64,000 nt of DNA from Limnohabitans radicicola (GTDB lineage: Bacteria; Pseudomonadota; Gammaproteobacteria; Burkholderiales; Burkholderiaceae_C): positions 1 through 64,000 of the forward strand of contig NZ_JACYFT010000001.1 of the NCBI RefSeq assembly GCF_014837235.1, in the 5' to 3' direction. Under the pieces are notes generated by a model. The model was not told where the DNA came from. It did not search any database and worked only from the letters and a program-made list of their open reading frames with translations. Of the stretch, positions 1 through 7,851 are shown in pieces (the stretch's first letter is position 1; each line of letters starts with the position of its first letter). The translations under genes and the position numbers were made by a program.

Positions 1-625
1 GTCTAAGCCGCTGGCAATGCGCATGGGGGTAATCGTCTGAGTGTGTGGGAATAGCTGTGGTAACTTGTTGTATGTGGACCGCTAAGCCGCTTCGTTTAAG
101 CAGGTTGGGCTCAGGCTGTGTCAACCTGAGCGAGTTCATGTTGTATTTGTGGTTGTTCTGTGTGGCGCCTGCGGTCTGCGACTGCTCAGGGCCAGTGGCG
201 CTGCGCATAGAAAGGCTGGGCAAGAGGTCTGCCTTTGCAGCTTTGCGTTGCGCCTGGGCACTTTCTTGCTGCGCCTTGACCTGCCGCAGCTGTGGATTTG
301 AACTCAAGCCACGGGCGATCAGTTCCTGCAAAGTTGTGGCGGCATGGTGCTCATGCGACTGTGACACGGGATCAGTGCCCAACAACTCTGTTTGAGGGAG
401 CGTTAAAAACTGCGCTCTTGCCAGATCAGAAAAACGCAGATCACCATACTCATGCGGCCCCGACTGTGCAAACACAGGCGAGATCAACACACCCATGGAT
501 GCCAGCAACAGCCTCATCACACCGAACAGGGCGCTTGATTTGCTGGCTGCGCCCATGTGCATGGCTGAACCACACAGTGCAGTTTTCGGTTTTTTTATTG
601 CCTTTAAAGTATTCATTTTTCGCAT
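1..625 (-). CDS. TolC-like outer-membrane efflux protein, N-terminal part, runs off the left edge
   Basis: An open frame on the minus strand starts at ATG 625 (or the in-frame ATG 616) and is still open at base 1, giving about 208 residues. A hydrophobic signal-like segment ends with SPVFA at about residue 50. A mature part follows with an L-Q-E-L-I-A-R-G-L helix and an amphipathic helix rich in Q, A and K, then S-L-R-L-T-Q-P, as in the first helices of TolC/LapE-type channels for type I secretion. After that motif (around base 110) the translation no longer looks like TolC, so the gene may be broken or joined to other DNA there. No clear ribosome-binding site is seen. Family call is moderate; intactness is uncertain. 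Confidence 0.5.
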   Translation of the reverse strand, partial: MRKMNTLKAIKKPKTALCGSAMHMGAASKSSALFGVMRLLLASMGVLISPVFAQSGPHEYGDLRFSDLARAQFLTLPQTELLGTDPVSQSHEHHAATTLQELIARGLSSNPQLRQVKAQQESAQAQRKAAKADLLPSLSMRSATGPEQSQTAGATQNNHKYNMNSLRLTQPEPNLLKRSGLAVHIQQVTTAIPTHSDDYPHAHCQRLR

Positions 626-756
626 TTTATATGCCAATAGAAAAATTTTATGGCAAAATAAAGATGCGATGTGTTAAATTATCTTAGTTCGATAGTATTT
701 TTAGATTTATTAATAATTTTCGAAATAACAGCATTTCAAACATCAAAAACGCAAAA

Positions 757-776
757 GCCGAGCATTTCTGCTCGGC
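757..776 (-). terminator. Rho-independent terminator after fliS
   Basis: A perfect 7-bp stem (GCCGAGC/GCTCGGC) with a 6-nt loop is followed, read on the minus strand, by a T-rich run interrupted by GCG. It lies 25 bases beyond the fliS stop and fits termination of the minus-strand transcript. Confidence 0.75.
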
Positions 777-801
777 TCGGCATCTCGAAAGAAAGAGGAG
801 A

Positions 802-1224
802 TCAGTTGGCGTAAGCGCTGATTTGGCTGCTGGAACCCAACAGACTGGGCAGTGTCTGCCAAGCTTGAGCGATGTCTTTCATCAAAGTGGTGACTTCCTC
901 CAGGGCATTGAGATCATTGTGAGCGTTGACATGGAACAAGCGGCGAGTCACATAAGCATAAAGCTCGTTCAGGTTTTGGGCCAATTCACCGCCGCGCTCA
1001 AAGTCCAGCGCACCTTGCAAACCCACCACAATGCGACCAGCACGCGCGATGGCTTTGGATTTTTCCTCAATGGAACGGTTCTGGATATGGCCTTTCGCCA
1101 TGGCCAAACTTTCGATCAGGCCGTCAAACAACATCTGGATCAGTTGGACATTGTTGGCTGTGGCCACACCTGTGACAATTTGTACAGAACCGTAGCTTTC
1201 AGCAGCTCGAGAGTAGGCGCGCAT
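802..1224 (-). CDS. fliS: Flagellar export chaperone FliS
   Basis: The 140-residue protein matches FliS, the cytosolic chaperone that holds the flagellin C-terminus unpolymerised until export. It is all-helical, begins M-R-A-Y-S-R-A, and contains the typical stretch Y-V-T-R-R-L near residue 90 followed by N-D-L-N-A-L-E-E-V. Length is normal for the family. The ATG at 1224 is preceded by a GAGGAG ribosome-binding site. The gene is the last of the minus-strand group but has its own sigma28 promoter, consistent with late expression alongside flagellin. fliT was not found next to it, and fliD lies about 40 kb away. Confidence 0.93.
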   Translation of the reverse strand: MRAYSRAAESYGSVQIVTGVATANNVQLIQMLFDGLIESLAMAKGHIQNRSIEEKSKAIARAGRIVVGLQGALDFERGGELAQNLNELYAYVTRRLFHVNAHNDLNALEEVTTLMKDIAQAWQTLPSLLGSSSQISAYAN

Positions 1225-1236
1225 GATCAGAAACTC

Positions 1237-1262
1237 CTCTTACAACAACATTCTTGTAAGAG
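1237..1262 (-). promoter_or_regulatory. Hairpin in the fliS leader overlapping the ribosome-binding site
   Basis: A perfect 9-bp inverted repeat (CTCTTACAA/TTGTAAGAG, 8-nt loop) lies between the sigma28 promoter and the fliS start. On the minus-strand transcript the 3' arm runs into the GAGGAG ribosome-binding sequence, so the fold could limit translation. The structure is visible in the sequence; a regulatory role is inferred. Confidence 0.5.
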
Positions 1263-1289
1263 GTATCGGTGGTCTGACTGAAAACTTGA
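1263..1289 (-). promoter_or_regulatory. Sigma28 (FliA) promoter of fliS
   Basis: On the minus strand TCAAGTTT is followed after exactly 11 bases by ACCGATAC, a close match to the FliA consensus TAAAGTTT-N11-GCCGATAA. It lies about 40 bases upstream of the fliS start. Confidence 0.85.
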
Positions 1290-1322
1290 GCCCCTGTGCC
1301 CAGAAAAAAACCAGCCGACTCG

Positions 1323-1952
1323 TCAGGCCTTCGGCAGGTCTGTGTGGCCAGAAGCATCCGTTGCTGTGGCTTGCAGCAGCGGAGTTTGAGCGGTGGGAAC
1401 AGGCATCAACCAGCCTGAAAGAGCTTGACGAACTTCCAGTTGGGTTTTGCTGTAGAGGATATTGGCGGCCTCATCCATGTCTGCCCGGAGGCTGTCCCAC
1501 AACTCAGGCGGGCGCTGCGATGCCTGTAGACCGCATTGGTAAATGGTTTTGACCTGTGGCATGGGCAGCCATGATTCCACCTGCCCGGTTGCCGTTGAGA
1601 TGGTGCGAACGTTGGTGGGCTCCATCAGTGTCCCGCGCTCACCGTCGCGCCAACCGTCTTTGTAGATGCCTTCCAGGTGCTTGTGGAGAACGAGGTCGTA
1701 GCGTTCTCGCAATTCAGCCAGCAGATCCGAAGAAATGCTTTCAGCGCCTTTGCCGATCATCGCTTCCCATAAACGCCTGCCAGACAGCCCTGCAAAAGGT
1801 GCTTTGGACTCCTTGGATGGACCTTTGTCCATTGACAAAGCCATCCTCCGGGTTTCTTTCTCTATGGTGTTGACACGGTCGACCAAGTAAACGATCAACA
1901 ACAAAATCAGCAGCAGGCCAATGGCAATGAAAGCGGTGGCCAGTGCATCCAT
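1323..1952 (-). CDS. Membrane-anchored protein of unknown function in the flagellar cluster
   Basis: A 209-residue protein with one strong N-terminal transmembrane segment (about residues 7-25) followed by a short basic/acidic stretch and a soluble, probably cytoplasmic, domain of about 170 residues. I do not recognise the family. It lies 8 bases downstream of another unknown gene and in the same direction as fliA and flhG, so co-expression is likely. It ends just before the sigma28 promoter of fliS, which sits in the gap between the two genes. The ATG is clear. A role in flagellar placement or assembly can only be suggested from position. Confidence 0.7.
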   Translation of the reverse strand: MDALATAFIAIGLLLILLLIVYLVDRVNTIEKETRRMALSMDKGPSKESKAPFAGLSGRRLWEAMIGKGAESISSDLLAELRERYDLVLHKHLEGIYKDGWRDGERGTLMEPTNVRTISTATGQVESWLPMPQVKTIYQCGLQASQRPPELWDSLRADMDEAANILYSKTQLEVRQALSGWLMPVPTAQTPLLQATATDASGHTDLPKA

Positions 1953-1960
1953 GGCGAATC

Positions 1961-2503
1961 TCAGTCTTTGTCTGCTGGCGGTGCCGCCTCGTCAGCAGCG
2001 GGCTCCGATGCACTCGCATCTGCGGCCAATTCGTCACGCAGAAAACTGAGCGCCACAAAGGGCTCTGGCAAACGCAGTTCGTAGTACGAGATTTGGTTGG
2101 CCAAGGCCTGCATGGCTTCGATGGCCTTTTCTGCAGTCACTTCGGTCTTTTGATATTTGGACCCCAACACGAAGGCCTCGTGCGAGTACTCGTCGGGAAG
2201 GTAGACGTAAACCTCGGTCTCCCCCGATTTGATTTTTTGGAATCGGGAGGCGGTGGGCAAATCAGGCGCTGCGTCTCCGGAGGCCACGGCCAAGGCCGCA
2301 GCTTCTTGCCAACGAGCCGTCTGCTCGGCTCCTGCAACAAACGTCTTGTCCAAATGTGCACGGCAAAGCATCCCCATGCGCACACGCATGCTGTGGGCCT
2401 CGCGAGAATCGGATTTGAGCGATGCGACTTTTTCAAAAGCCGCCTTCGCCTGCTTCATCTCTTCCTCAGGACTTGACTTGCTTAAAAAGGAAAACATCGC
2501 CAT
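1961..2503 (-). CDS. Hypothetical protein downstream of fliA
   Basis: A 180-residue soluble protein without signal peptide or membrane segment. It begins with a short hydrophobic stretch (M-A-M-F-S-F-L), has a helical N-terminal half rich in K, A and E, and ends in a low-complexity tail of A, D, E and P. No family was recognised. It is 16 bases from fliA and 8 bases from the following membrane-anchored gene, so it is almost certainly part of the flhA-flhF-flhG-fliA operon. Coding status is supported by operon packing and a normal amino-acid composition. Confidence 0.7.
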   Translation of the reverse strand: MAMFSFLSKSSPEEEMKQAKAAFEKVASLKSDSREAHSMRVRMGMLCRAHLDKTFVAGAEQTARWQEAAALAVASGDAAPDLPTASRFQKIKSGETEVYVYLPDEYSHEAFVLGSKYQKTEVTAEKAIEAMQALANQISYYELRLPEPFVALSFLRDELAADASASEPAADEAAPPADKD

Positions 2504-2519
2504 TCGGATACCTTATCGT

Positions 2520-3227
2520 TCAACCAATTTTGAGTTCCAGGCGCAGTTTTTTCACCACGGTGGACAGTATCTGGCTGACTCTTGATTCACTCACGCCCAA
2601 AACCTCGCCAATTTCTTTGAGGTTGAGCTCCTCCACATAGTATAGCGACATGACCAGTTTTTCCCGCTCGGGAAGATGGTCAATGGCCTGCATCACGGCA
2701 TCCATGAACTGCGCTTCTTCCACCATGACTTCCGGCTGCATATGGCTGTCACCGGGCATGCTCATGACCTCATCGGTGACAACTTCCATCGAATAAGTTT
2801 CGAAGCGTTTGGCCTGCCCGCGGTCCTTGTGAAATTCTTCAATGTCCTTGCCCATGAATTCGGCCAACTCCACTTGCGTGGGTGCACGGCCCAGCTCGGC
2901 ACTCAGAACATGAATCGCTTCGTTTTCACTTTTATTGAAAGCCACTGCAGAACGTGGCAAAAACGATTGACGTCTTACCTCATCCAGGATAGCGCCACGA
3001 ACCCTGCTCAAAGCAAAGTGTTCGAATTCGAATCCTTTGGTGGGGTCAAACGAGCGCGCAGCCTCGATGAGACCCACCATGCCCACCTGGATCAACTCGT
3101 CAAGCTCCATGAAGGGAGGCAGCCTGGCCTTGAGGTGAACAGCCACACGTTTGACCATGGGCATGTGGCCCATGATCAGTGACTCATGGCGGTTATCGAC
3201 CTGCTCGTAAAGTGAAACTGAAGCCAC
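2520..3227 (-). CDS. fliA: RNA polymerase sigma factor for flagellar operons (sigma28)
   Basis: FliA directs RNA polymerase to late flagellar and motility promoters and is held inactive by FlgM, which is also encoded here. Region 2 is seen as M-E-L-D-E-L-I-Q-V-G-M-V-G-L and the R-R-Q-S-F-L-P-R-S linker, and the C-terminal helix-turn-helix as L-K-E-I-G-E-V-L-G-V-S-E-S-R-V-S-Q. I chose GTG at 3227 (235 aa) because GAGG lies 9 bases upstream. A TTG at 3242 overlapping the flhG stop is the alternative and would add five residues. Six promoters matching its consensus are present in this window. Confidence 0.95.
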   Translation of the reverse strand: MASVSLYEQVDNRHESLIMGHMPMVKRVAVHLKARLPPFMELDELIQVGMVGLIEAARSFDPTKGFEFEHFALSRVRGAILDEVRRQSFLPRSAVAFNKSENEAIHVLSAELGRAPTQVELAEFMGKDIEEFHKDRGQAKRFETYSMEVVTDEVMSMPGDSHMQPEVMVEEAQFMDAVMQAIDHLPEREKLVMSLYYVEELNLKEIGEVLGVSESRVSQILSTVVKKLRLELKIG

Positions 3228-3238
3228 GGTTTTCAGCC

Positions 3239-4057
3239 TCAAGAAGCGTTGTGGAGCATGCGCCCCATGAAGAACTGCAATCGGCCCGAGGCTTGCTCGA
3301 TCGGCGGCAACTGGGTGATGAGTTCGGCCAAGGTTCTGAAATCGCGGGCAGCCACGCTGCCTGGCGCAAAGTCCAGCACCGGCTTGTATTTGCGCAAAGA
3401 CTGCAGCACCAGCTCGTCAGCTGAAATGGAGTGAAGATGGCGTATGGAGATGCCCAAGAAGCGATTACAGACATCGTTCAGACGACGGTAAAGTTGTAAT
3501 CCCTGAGCGCTGCTGGCGACCATGTTAGGAATCAGATAGATTTCATCCAGATTCTGCTCAGTCGCCATCACTTTGATCAGGCCGTAAGCATCGGCAATCG
3601 ATGCTGGCTGATCACAGACCACCACAAAACGGCGTTGGCAAGCGGCCATGAAATCGAGCACAGCGGGAGAAATGCCGGCCGCAACGTCGACCACCAGATA
3701 GTCTACGGGTTCCTGAATGTCATCAAAGCTGCGGATGATAGCCGCGATTTGGCTGTTGTCCAGCGCCGCCAGATCGCGCACCCCCGATGCACCGGGCACC
3801 AAGCGCACCCCTTGTGGGGTGGTGACGATGATGTCACTCAGGGCATGGGAGCCGTCCATCACATGACCAATGTTGAGTGGTGCGTGCACACCCATGGCAA
3901 TCTGGGCGTTGGCCAAACCCAGATCAGCGTCAAGCAGCATCACTTTGGCACCGCGCATGGCCAAAGCCACCGCCAAATTGATGGAAATCGTTGTTTTGCC
4001 AGCGCCGCCTTTGCCGCTGGCAATGCCGATCACCTGGGTGTGGGAGAAGTTATGCAT
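3239..4057 (-). CDS. flhG: MinD-like ATPase FlhG (FleN), flagellar number regulator
   Basis: A 272-residue deviant-Walker ParA/MinD ATPase. The P-loop G-K-G-G-A-G-K-T-T lies near residues 15-23, the switch I/II elements are L-L-D-A-D-L-G-L-A-N and V-V-D-V-A-A-G-I, and a C-terminal segment resembles a membrane-targeting helix. In polar flagellates FlhG limits flagellar number and antagonises FlhF and FleQ-type activators. It overlaps the 3' end of flhF by 8 bases, and the GTG/TTG start of fliA lies at its own stop, indicating translational coupling. Confidence 0.92.
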   Translation of the reverse strand: MHNFSHTQVIGIASGKGGAGKTTISINLAVALAMRGAKVMLLDADLGLANAQIAMGVHAPLNIGHVMDGSHALSDIIVTTPQGVRLVPGASGVRDLAALDNSQIAAIIRSFDDIQEPVDYLVVDVAAGISPAVLDFMAACQRRFVVVCDQPASIADAYGLIKVMATEQNLDEIYLIPNMVASSAQGLQLYRRLNDVCNRFLGISIRHLHSISADELVLQSLRKYKPVLDFAPGSVAARDFRTLAELITQLPPIEQASGRLQFFMGRMLHNAS

Positions 4058-5504
4058 TCAAGACCTTGGCCGTGGAGCGGCTGCGTTTTACAACCTCTTT
4101 CGGGGTGGATTCTAAGGGGCTGACGCGCTTGCGGCTTGTTTTTTTCTTGGGCATCACCATGGGCATGGTCCCCAGTGGTGACAGGGCCATCTCGATCAAC
4201 TGCTCTGGATCAAAGCCCGTCGATGGGTGAGACAGCATCGCACCGTGGCTGATCATGGACACCCCCAGAGTGCTGTTGCACAAGCCCTGGATCAACGGCC
4301 AGGGATGGGCAGCTTCATCGAATTTGCTGAGCATCAAAGAAGACCAGGGCACCGTGGCGCTCTCCAGCACTTTTTGAACACTGGTCACCGTAGCGTCCAC
4401 TGGCAGCACGGCATGCAGCTGGACATTGGGAACCGCTGCGTGAAGCGCTTGCGCATGGGACAGAAAATCGGTTCCAGGTGTGTCGATCCAAATGGCTTTG
4501 CGACCAGAAAGCTCATCGAGCAGCAGCTTGAGCGTTTGGGCATCGCTTGCCTTGTAGCACTCGATTCCGGTTTGAGCAGCCAGCACTTGCAGCTGACTCC
4601 AGGCACCCGGACGTTGGTCGCAATAACTGATGATGGCTTGCTGCTCGGCATCCAGACTCAAACTGGCCTGCTTGGCCAATCGGACAACCATGAGGGTTTT
4701 GCCTGCGCCAGAAGGACCGCACAAGGCATGTGCCCCTTGCTGTGGTGCCGTCACGCCGGGGCGCTTCAAGGCGGCAGACAACAACTGAAAGACCATGCCC
4801 CGAGCCTCTTCCACAGAATGCAGATTTCGCACACTGTCCAGCAGCAAGGAACGCAAGCGCGCCGGCATGCCCAACTCCAGCAACTGGTTCCAAAGCTGGT
4901 CAATTTCCGGCGACAGGCCTTGGCCACCCTGCCAAACGGCCATTTGCCGTGACAAGGCAAACTCTTGACGCAGCGCTGACATTTCCTGTCGAAGCAGCTC
5001 AACCGTTTCCTGGCTGCGTCGGAAATCATGGGCCATTTCCGCTGGCGCGGCAGCCATCGGTGAGGTCACCGGTGCAATGGGGGCGGCCGCAGCCGTTTTG
5101 ACCAAGGCAGGCTCGGCCACAGCGGATGGAGCAGGATGAGACACCACTCTGCGGGACAGCGCCGTCAAGGCATCCATGACCATGTCATGCTCGGCGGATT
5201 CAGGGGTGCCCGAAGACCCCTCTTCAACGGAACTGCCCATCTGTGATTCAAACACTTTGGCGAATGCATGCCCGGCAGGCTTTTCTGCCACATGGACGGA
5301 CTCTGCGCCCAGAACCGGCAAAGGTTTGAAATCATTGGCCGAGGCAACCGGTGGCACTTCAGGTGCTGTTTCCACAGCCACGACCAATTCAATCTGGTTG
5401 TCCACTTTGTGGCTGGAGATGATGAGGACATCCTGACCGTACATCTGGATGGCTTTTTCGTTGGCCGAACGGGTGTCTCGGGCGATGATGCGTTTGAGTT
5501 CCAT
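4050..5504 (-). CDS. flhF: SRP-type GTPase FlhF, polar flagellum placement
   Basis: A 484-residue protein with an N-terminal basic segment (M-E-L-K-R-I-I-A-R-D), a long A/P-rich variable B domain (about 80-200), and a C-terminal NG GTPase domain with the P-loop G-P-S-G-A-G-K-T near residue 265. FlhF marks the pole for flagellar assembly. The usual D-T-A-G and T-K-x-D-E boxes read D-T-P-G and S-K-F-D-E here, variants that may affect hydrolysis but keep the core residues. It lies 6 bases after flhA and overlaps flhG. Confidence 0.92.
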   Translation of the reverse strand: MELKRIIARDTRSANEKAIQMYGQDVLIISSHKVDNQIELVVAVETAPEVPPVASANDFKPLPVLGAESVHVAEKPAGHAFAKVFESQMGSSVEEGSSGTPESAEHDMVMDALTALSRRVVSHPAPSAVAEPALVKTAAAAPIAPVTSPMAAAPAEMAHDFRRSQETVELLRQEMSALRQEFALSRQMAVWQGGQGLSPEIDQLWNQLLELGMPARLRSLLLDSVRNLHSVEEARGMVFQLLSAALKRPGVTAPQQGAHALCGPSGAGKTLMVVRLAKQASLSLDAEQQAIISYCDQRPGAWSQLQVLAAQTGIECYKASDAQTLKLLLDELSGRKAIWIDTPGTDFLSHAQALHAAVPNVQLHAVLPVDATVTSVQKVLESATVPWSSLMLSKFDEAAHPWPLIQGLCNSTLGVSMISHGAMLSHPSTGFDPEQLIEMALSPLGTMPMVMPKKKTSRKRVSPLESTPKEVVKRSRSTAKVLNA

Positions 5505-5510
5505 GATTTA

Positions 5511-7628
5511 TCAGTCGTTAGAAACGGCAGGATTGGGGCGGGGATCGGCTTGCACCGTGCTGATGACCTTGACCGATTGGTCATCCGGAATTTCACTGTA
5601 GGACAGCACCGTCAGGTCGTTGACGCGGTAACGCACTGAGCGCGACATCCAGGAACGGATCGCAGGCGACACCACCAGCACAGCTGGCAGACCCTGATCC
5701 TCCATGTCGCGGGCACTTTGACGCAAGGCCGAGAAAAGGCTTTCTGCCAATGCAGGCTCCAAGACCATGCCCTGCCCGCCCGTGTTCTGTGCCAGCACGT
5801 TGTGCAGCAGTTGCTCCAGCTGAGGGTCGAGCGTCAGCACCGACAGGGTGTCACGGTTTTCAACCAGGCCTTGCACAATCATTCGACCCAACTTGGGACG
5901 GATCAGGGACGTCAATTGATCCGGGTCCTGCGTGCGGGCACTGGCCTCGGTCAAGGACTCGACGACGGTGCGCATGTCACGGATGGGCACCGACTCTTGC
6001 AACAGGTTTTGCAGCGTGCGTGTCACCACGCCCAACGGCAGCTTGCCGGGCACCAGCTCTTCCACCAACTTGGGCGAGCGAGCTGCCAGCTTGTCCAGCA
6101 ATTTCTGGGCTTCGTCGTGGCTCAACAACTCACTGGCACTGTCACGCAGAACCTTGTTCAAATGCGTGGCAATCGCGGTGCTGGGGTCGACCACGGTGTA
6201 GCCCAGGGCACGCGCCTGGTCACGCAGTGAAGGCTCAATCCAGACCGCGTCCAGACCGAAAGCGGGCTCCTTGGTGGCTTGACCTTCGATGCGGCCATAA
6301 ACCTTTCCAGGGTTGATGGCCAACTCGCGACCCACACGGGCCTCGCCCTTGCCGCGCACCACGCCATTGAGGACGATGTGATAAGCATCAGGGTCCAGGT
6401 TCAGGGCATCGCGGATGCGAACGGGCTGCACCAGAAAGCCCAACTCGGCGGACAATTTTTTGCGAACACCTTTGACGCGGGTCATGAGCTGACCACCGGA
6501 TTCGGGGTTGACCAATGGGATCAGGCCATAACCAATTTCCAGGCCAATCAGATCCACCTGCTCCACATCATCCCAATCCAGCTCTTTAGGTGCATCGGCA
6601 ACGGCGGGCAAGGCATTGGTCTGCGCCTGCTCTGCTGTGTGTTTTTTGTTGACCACCATGACCCCAATGCCCGCTGTGGCTGCGGCCAAGGTCAGAAAAA
6701 CCAAGTGCGGCATGCCCGGCACCAAACCCAACAGCGTCAAGATGCCAGCTGTGATGAACAAAGCTGGCGGATTGGCCAGTTGTGTGCTGGCCTGCTCTGT
6801 CATGGACTCGGATGTGGTCACCCGTGTCACGATGATGGCCGTGGCCAGAGACAGGAACAAGGACGGGATTTGCGCCACCAGACCATCGCCAATGGTCAGC
6901 AAAACATAAATGCGGGTGACTTCGGCCAATGGCAGGTTGTGCTGGCCCACGCCGATGGCCAGACCGCCCACGATGTTGATGATCAGGATCAGCAGACCGG
7001 CAACCGCGTCACCGCTCACGAATTTGGAAGCACCGTCCATCGAGCCGAAAAAGTCTGATTCCTGCGACAGCTCTTCGCGGCGCTTCTTGGCGGTTTCCTG
7101 ATCGATCACACCCGCGTTCAAGTCGGCGTCGATCGACATTTGCTTGCCGGGCATCGCATCCAGCGTGAAACGGGCGTTCACCTCAGAAACACGGCCTGCA
7201 CCCTTGGTCACCACAATGAAGTTGATGACCATCAGGATCACGAAGATGATGAAACCCACCAGGTAATTGCCCGCGATCACGAACTCGCCAAACGCGGCGA
7301 TCACCTTGCCGGCTGACTCCGCGCCTTCATGTCCGTGCACCAGGATCACACGGGTAGAGGCCACGTTCAGTGCCAGACGCAGCATGGTGGCAAAGAGCAA
7401 GACGGAAGGAAACGAAGAAAAGTCCAGTGGTTTGCGGGTGCCAATCGCGATCATGATGACCACCAGACCCACAATGATGTTGAAAGTGAACAGGATGTCC
7501 AGAATGATCGCGGGCAGCGGGATGATCAGCATGGCCATGATCACCAGCACCAGGGCAGGAATGCCCAAACCCGCCAGCTCGAATCTGGAGAAATTCTGTC
7601 GAAGTGTTGACAGGGTCATGGTGCTCAT
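5511..7628 (-). CDS. flhA: Flagellar type III export gate protein FlhA
   Basis: FlhA forms the nonameric export-gate ring. From ATG 7628 (M-S-T-M-T-L) the protein is 705 residues, the usual length: about eight N-terminal membrane helices, the conserved loop with K-G-A-G-R-V-S-E-V-N-A-R-F-T-L-D-A-M-P-G-K-Q, and a large cytoplasmic domain after about residue 340. A longer frame reaches TTG 7685, but the sigma54 promoter at 7682-7696 would place that start upstream of transcription, so 7628 is preferred. It heads the flhA-flhF-flhG-fliA operon. flhB is in the divergent operon. Confidence 0.97.
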   Translation of the reverse strand: MSTMTLSTLRQNFSRFELAGLGIPALVLVIMAMLIIPLPAIILDILFTFNIIVGLVVIMIAIGTRKPLDFSSFPSVLLFATMLRLALNVASTRVILVHGHEGAESAGKVIAAFGEFVIAGNYLVGFIIFVILMVINFIVVTKGAGRVSEVNARFTLDAMPGKQMSIDADLNAGVIDQETAKKRREELSQESDFFGSMDGASKFVSGDAVAGLLILIINIVGGLAIGVGQHNLPLAEVTRIYVLLTIGDGLVAQIPSLFLSLATAIIVTRVTTSESMTEQASTQLANPPALFITAGILTLLGLVPGMPHLVFLTLAAATAGIGVMVVNKKHTAEQAQTNALPAVADAPKELDWDDVEQVDLIGLEIGYGLIPLVNPESGGQLMTRVKGVRKKLSAELGFLVQPVRIRDALNLDPDAYHIVLNGVVRGKGEARVGRELAINPGKVYGRIEGQATKEPAFGLDAVWIEPSLRDQARALGYTVVDPSTAIATHLNKVLRDSASELLSHDEAQKLLDKLAARSPKLVEELVPGKLPLGVVTRTLQNLLQESVPIRDMRTVVESLTEASARTQDPDQLTSLIRPKLGRMIVQGLVENRDTLSVLTLDPQLEQLLHNVLAQNTGGQGMVLEPALAESLFSALRQSARDMEDQGLPAVLVVSPAIRSWMSRSVRYRVNDLTVLSYSEIPDDQSVKVISTVQADPRPNPAVSND

Positions 7629-7681
7629 GGGGTGATGGGGCTCGTCAAACAGCGGTTCATGGGTCTTTTGACAACCTTCAA

Positions 7682-7696
7682 GCAATCCTCATGCCA
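7682..7696 (-). promoter_or_regulatory. Sigma54 promoter of the flhA operon
   Basis: Read on the minus strand, TGGCATGAGGATTGC (next base T) fits TGGCAC-R-N4-TTGCW, with the -24 GG and -12 GC exactly 10 bases apart. The expected start near 7671 leaves a leader of about 43 bases before flhA. Confidence 0.8.
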
Positions 7697-7741
7697 CACA
7701 AACCGACACCCTGGTGGCCCCACCCATCGGTCCGGGCAGGT

Positions 7742-7757
7742 TGGCCTGTAATTTGCA
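7742..7757 (+). promoter_or_regulatory. Sigma54 promoter of the fliK-flhB operon
   Basis: TGGCCTGTAATTTGCA has GG at 7743-7744 and GC at 7755-7756, with perfect spacing. The predicted start near 7768 gives a leader of about 84 bases before fliK. It is 46 bases from, and divergent to, the flhA promoter. Confidence 0.8.
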
Positions 7758-7780
7758 ATACCTAAGTTGTCGAGGTGAAA

Positions 7781-7798
7781 GCGGCAAGTTCTTTCCGC
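7781..7798. promoter_or_regulatory. Candidate activator site, palindrome GCGGCAA-N4-TTTCCGC
   Basis: One mismatch from the palindrome GCGGCAA-N4-TTGCCGC seen perfectly at 29660. It lies 25 bases downstream of the fliK -12 element, inside the fliK leader, and about 85 bases upstream of the flhA promoter, so it could serve both. The protein that binds is inferred to be the FleQ-like activator encoded at 21673-22926. Confidence 0.5.
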
Positions 7799-7851
7799 CA
7801 GCAGCACCTCCACATGTCAACCCAAAGCAGTACCCCTGAAGCACCCACACC

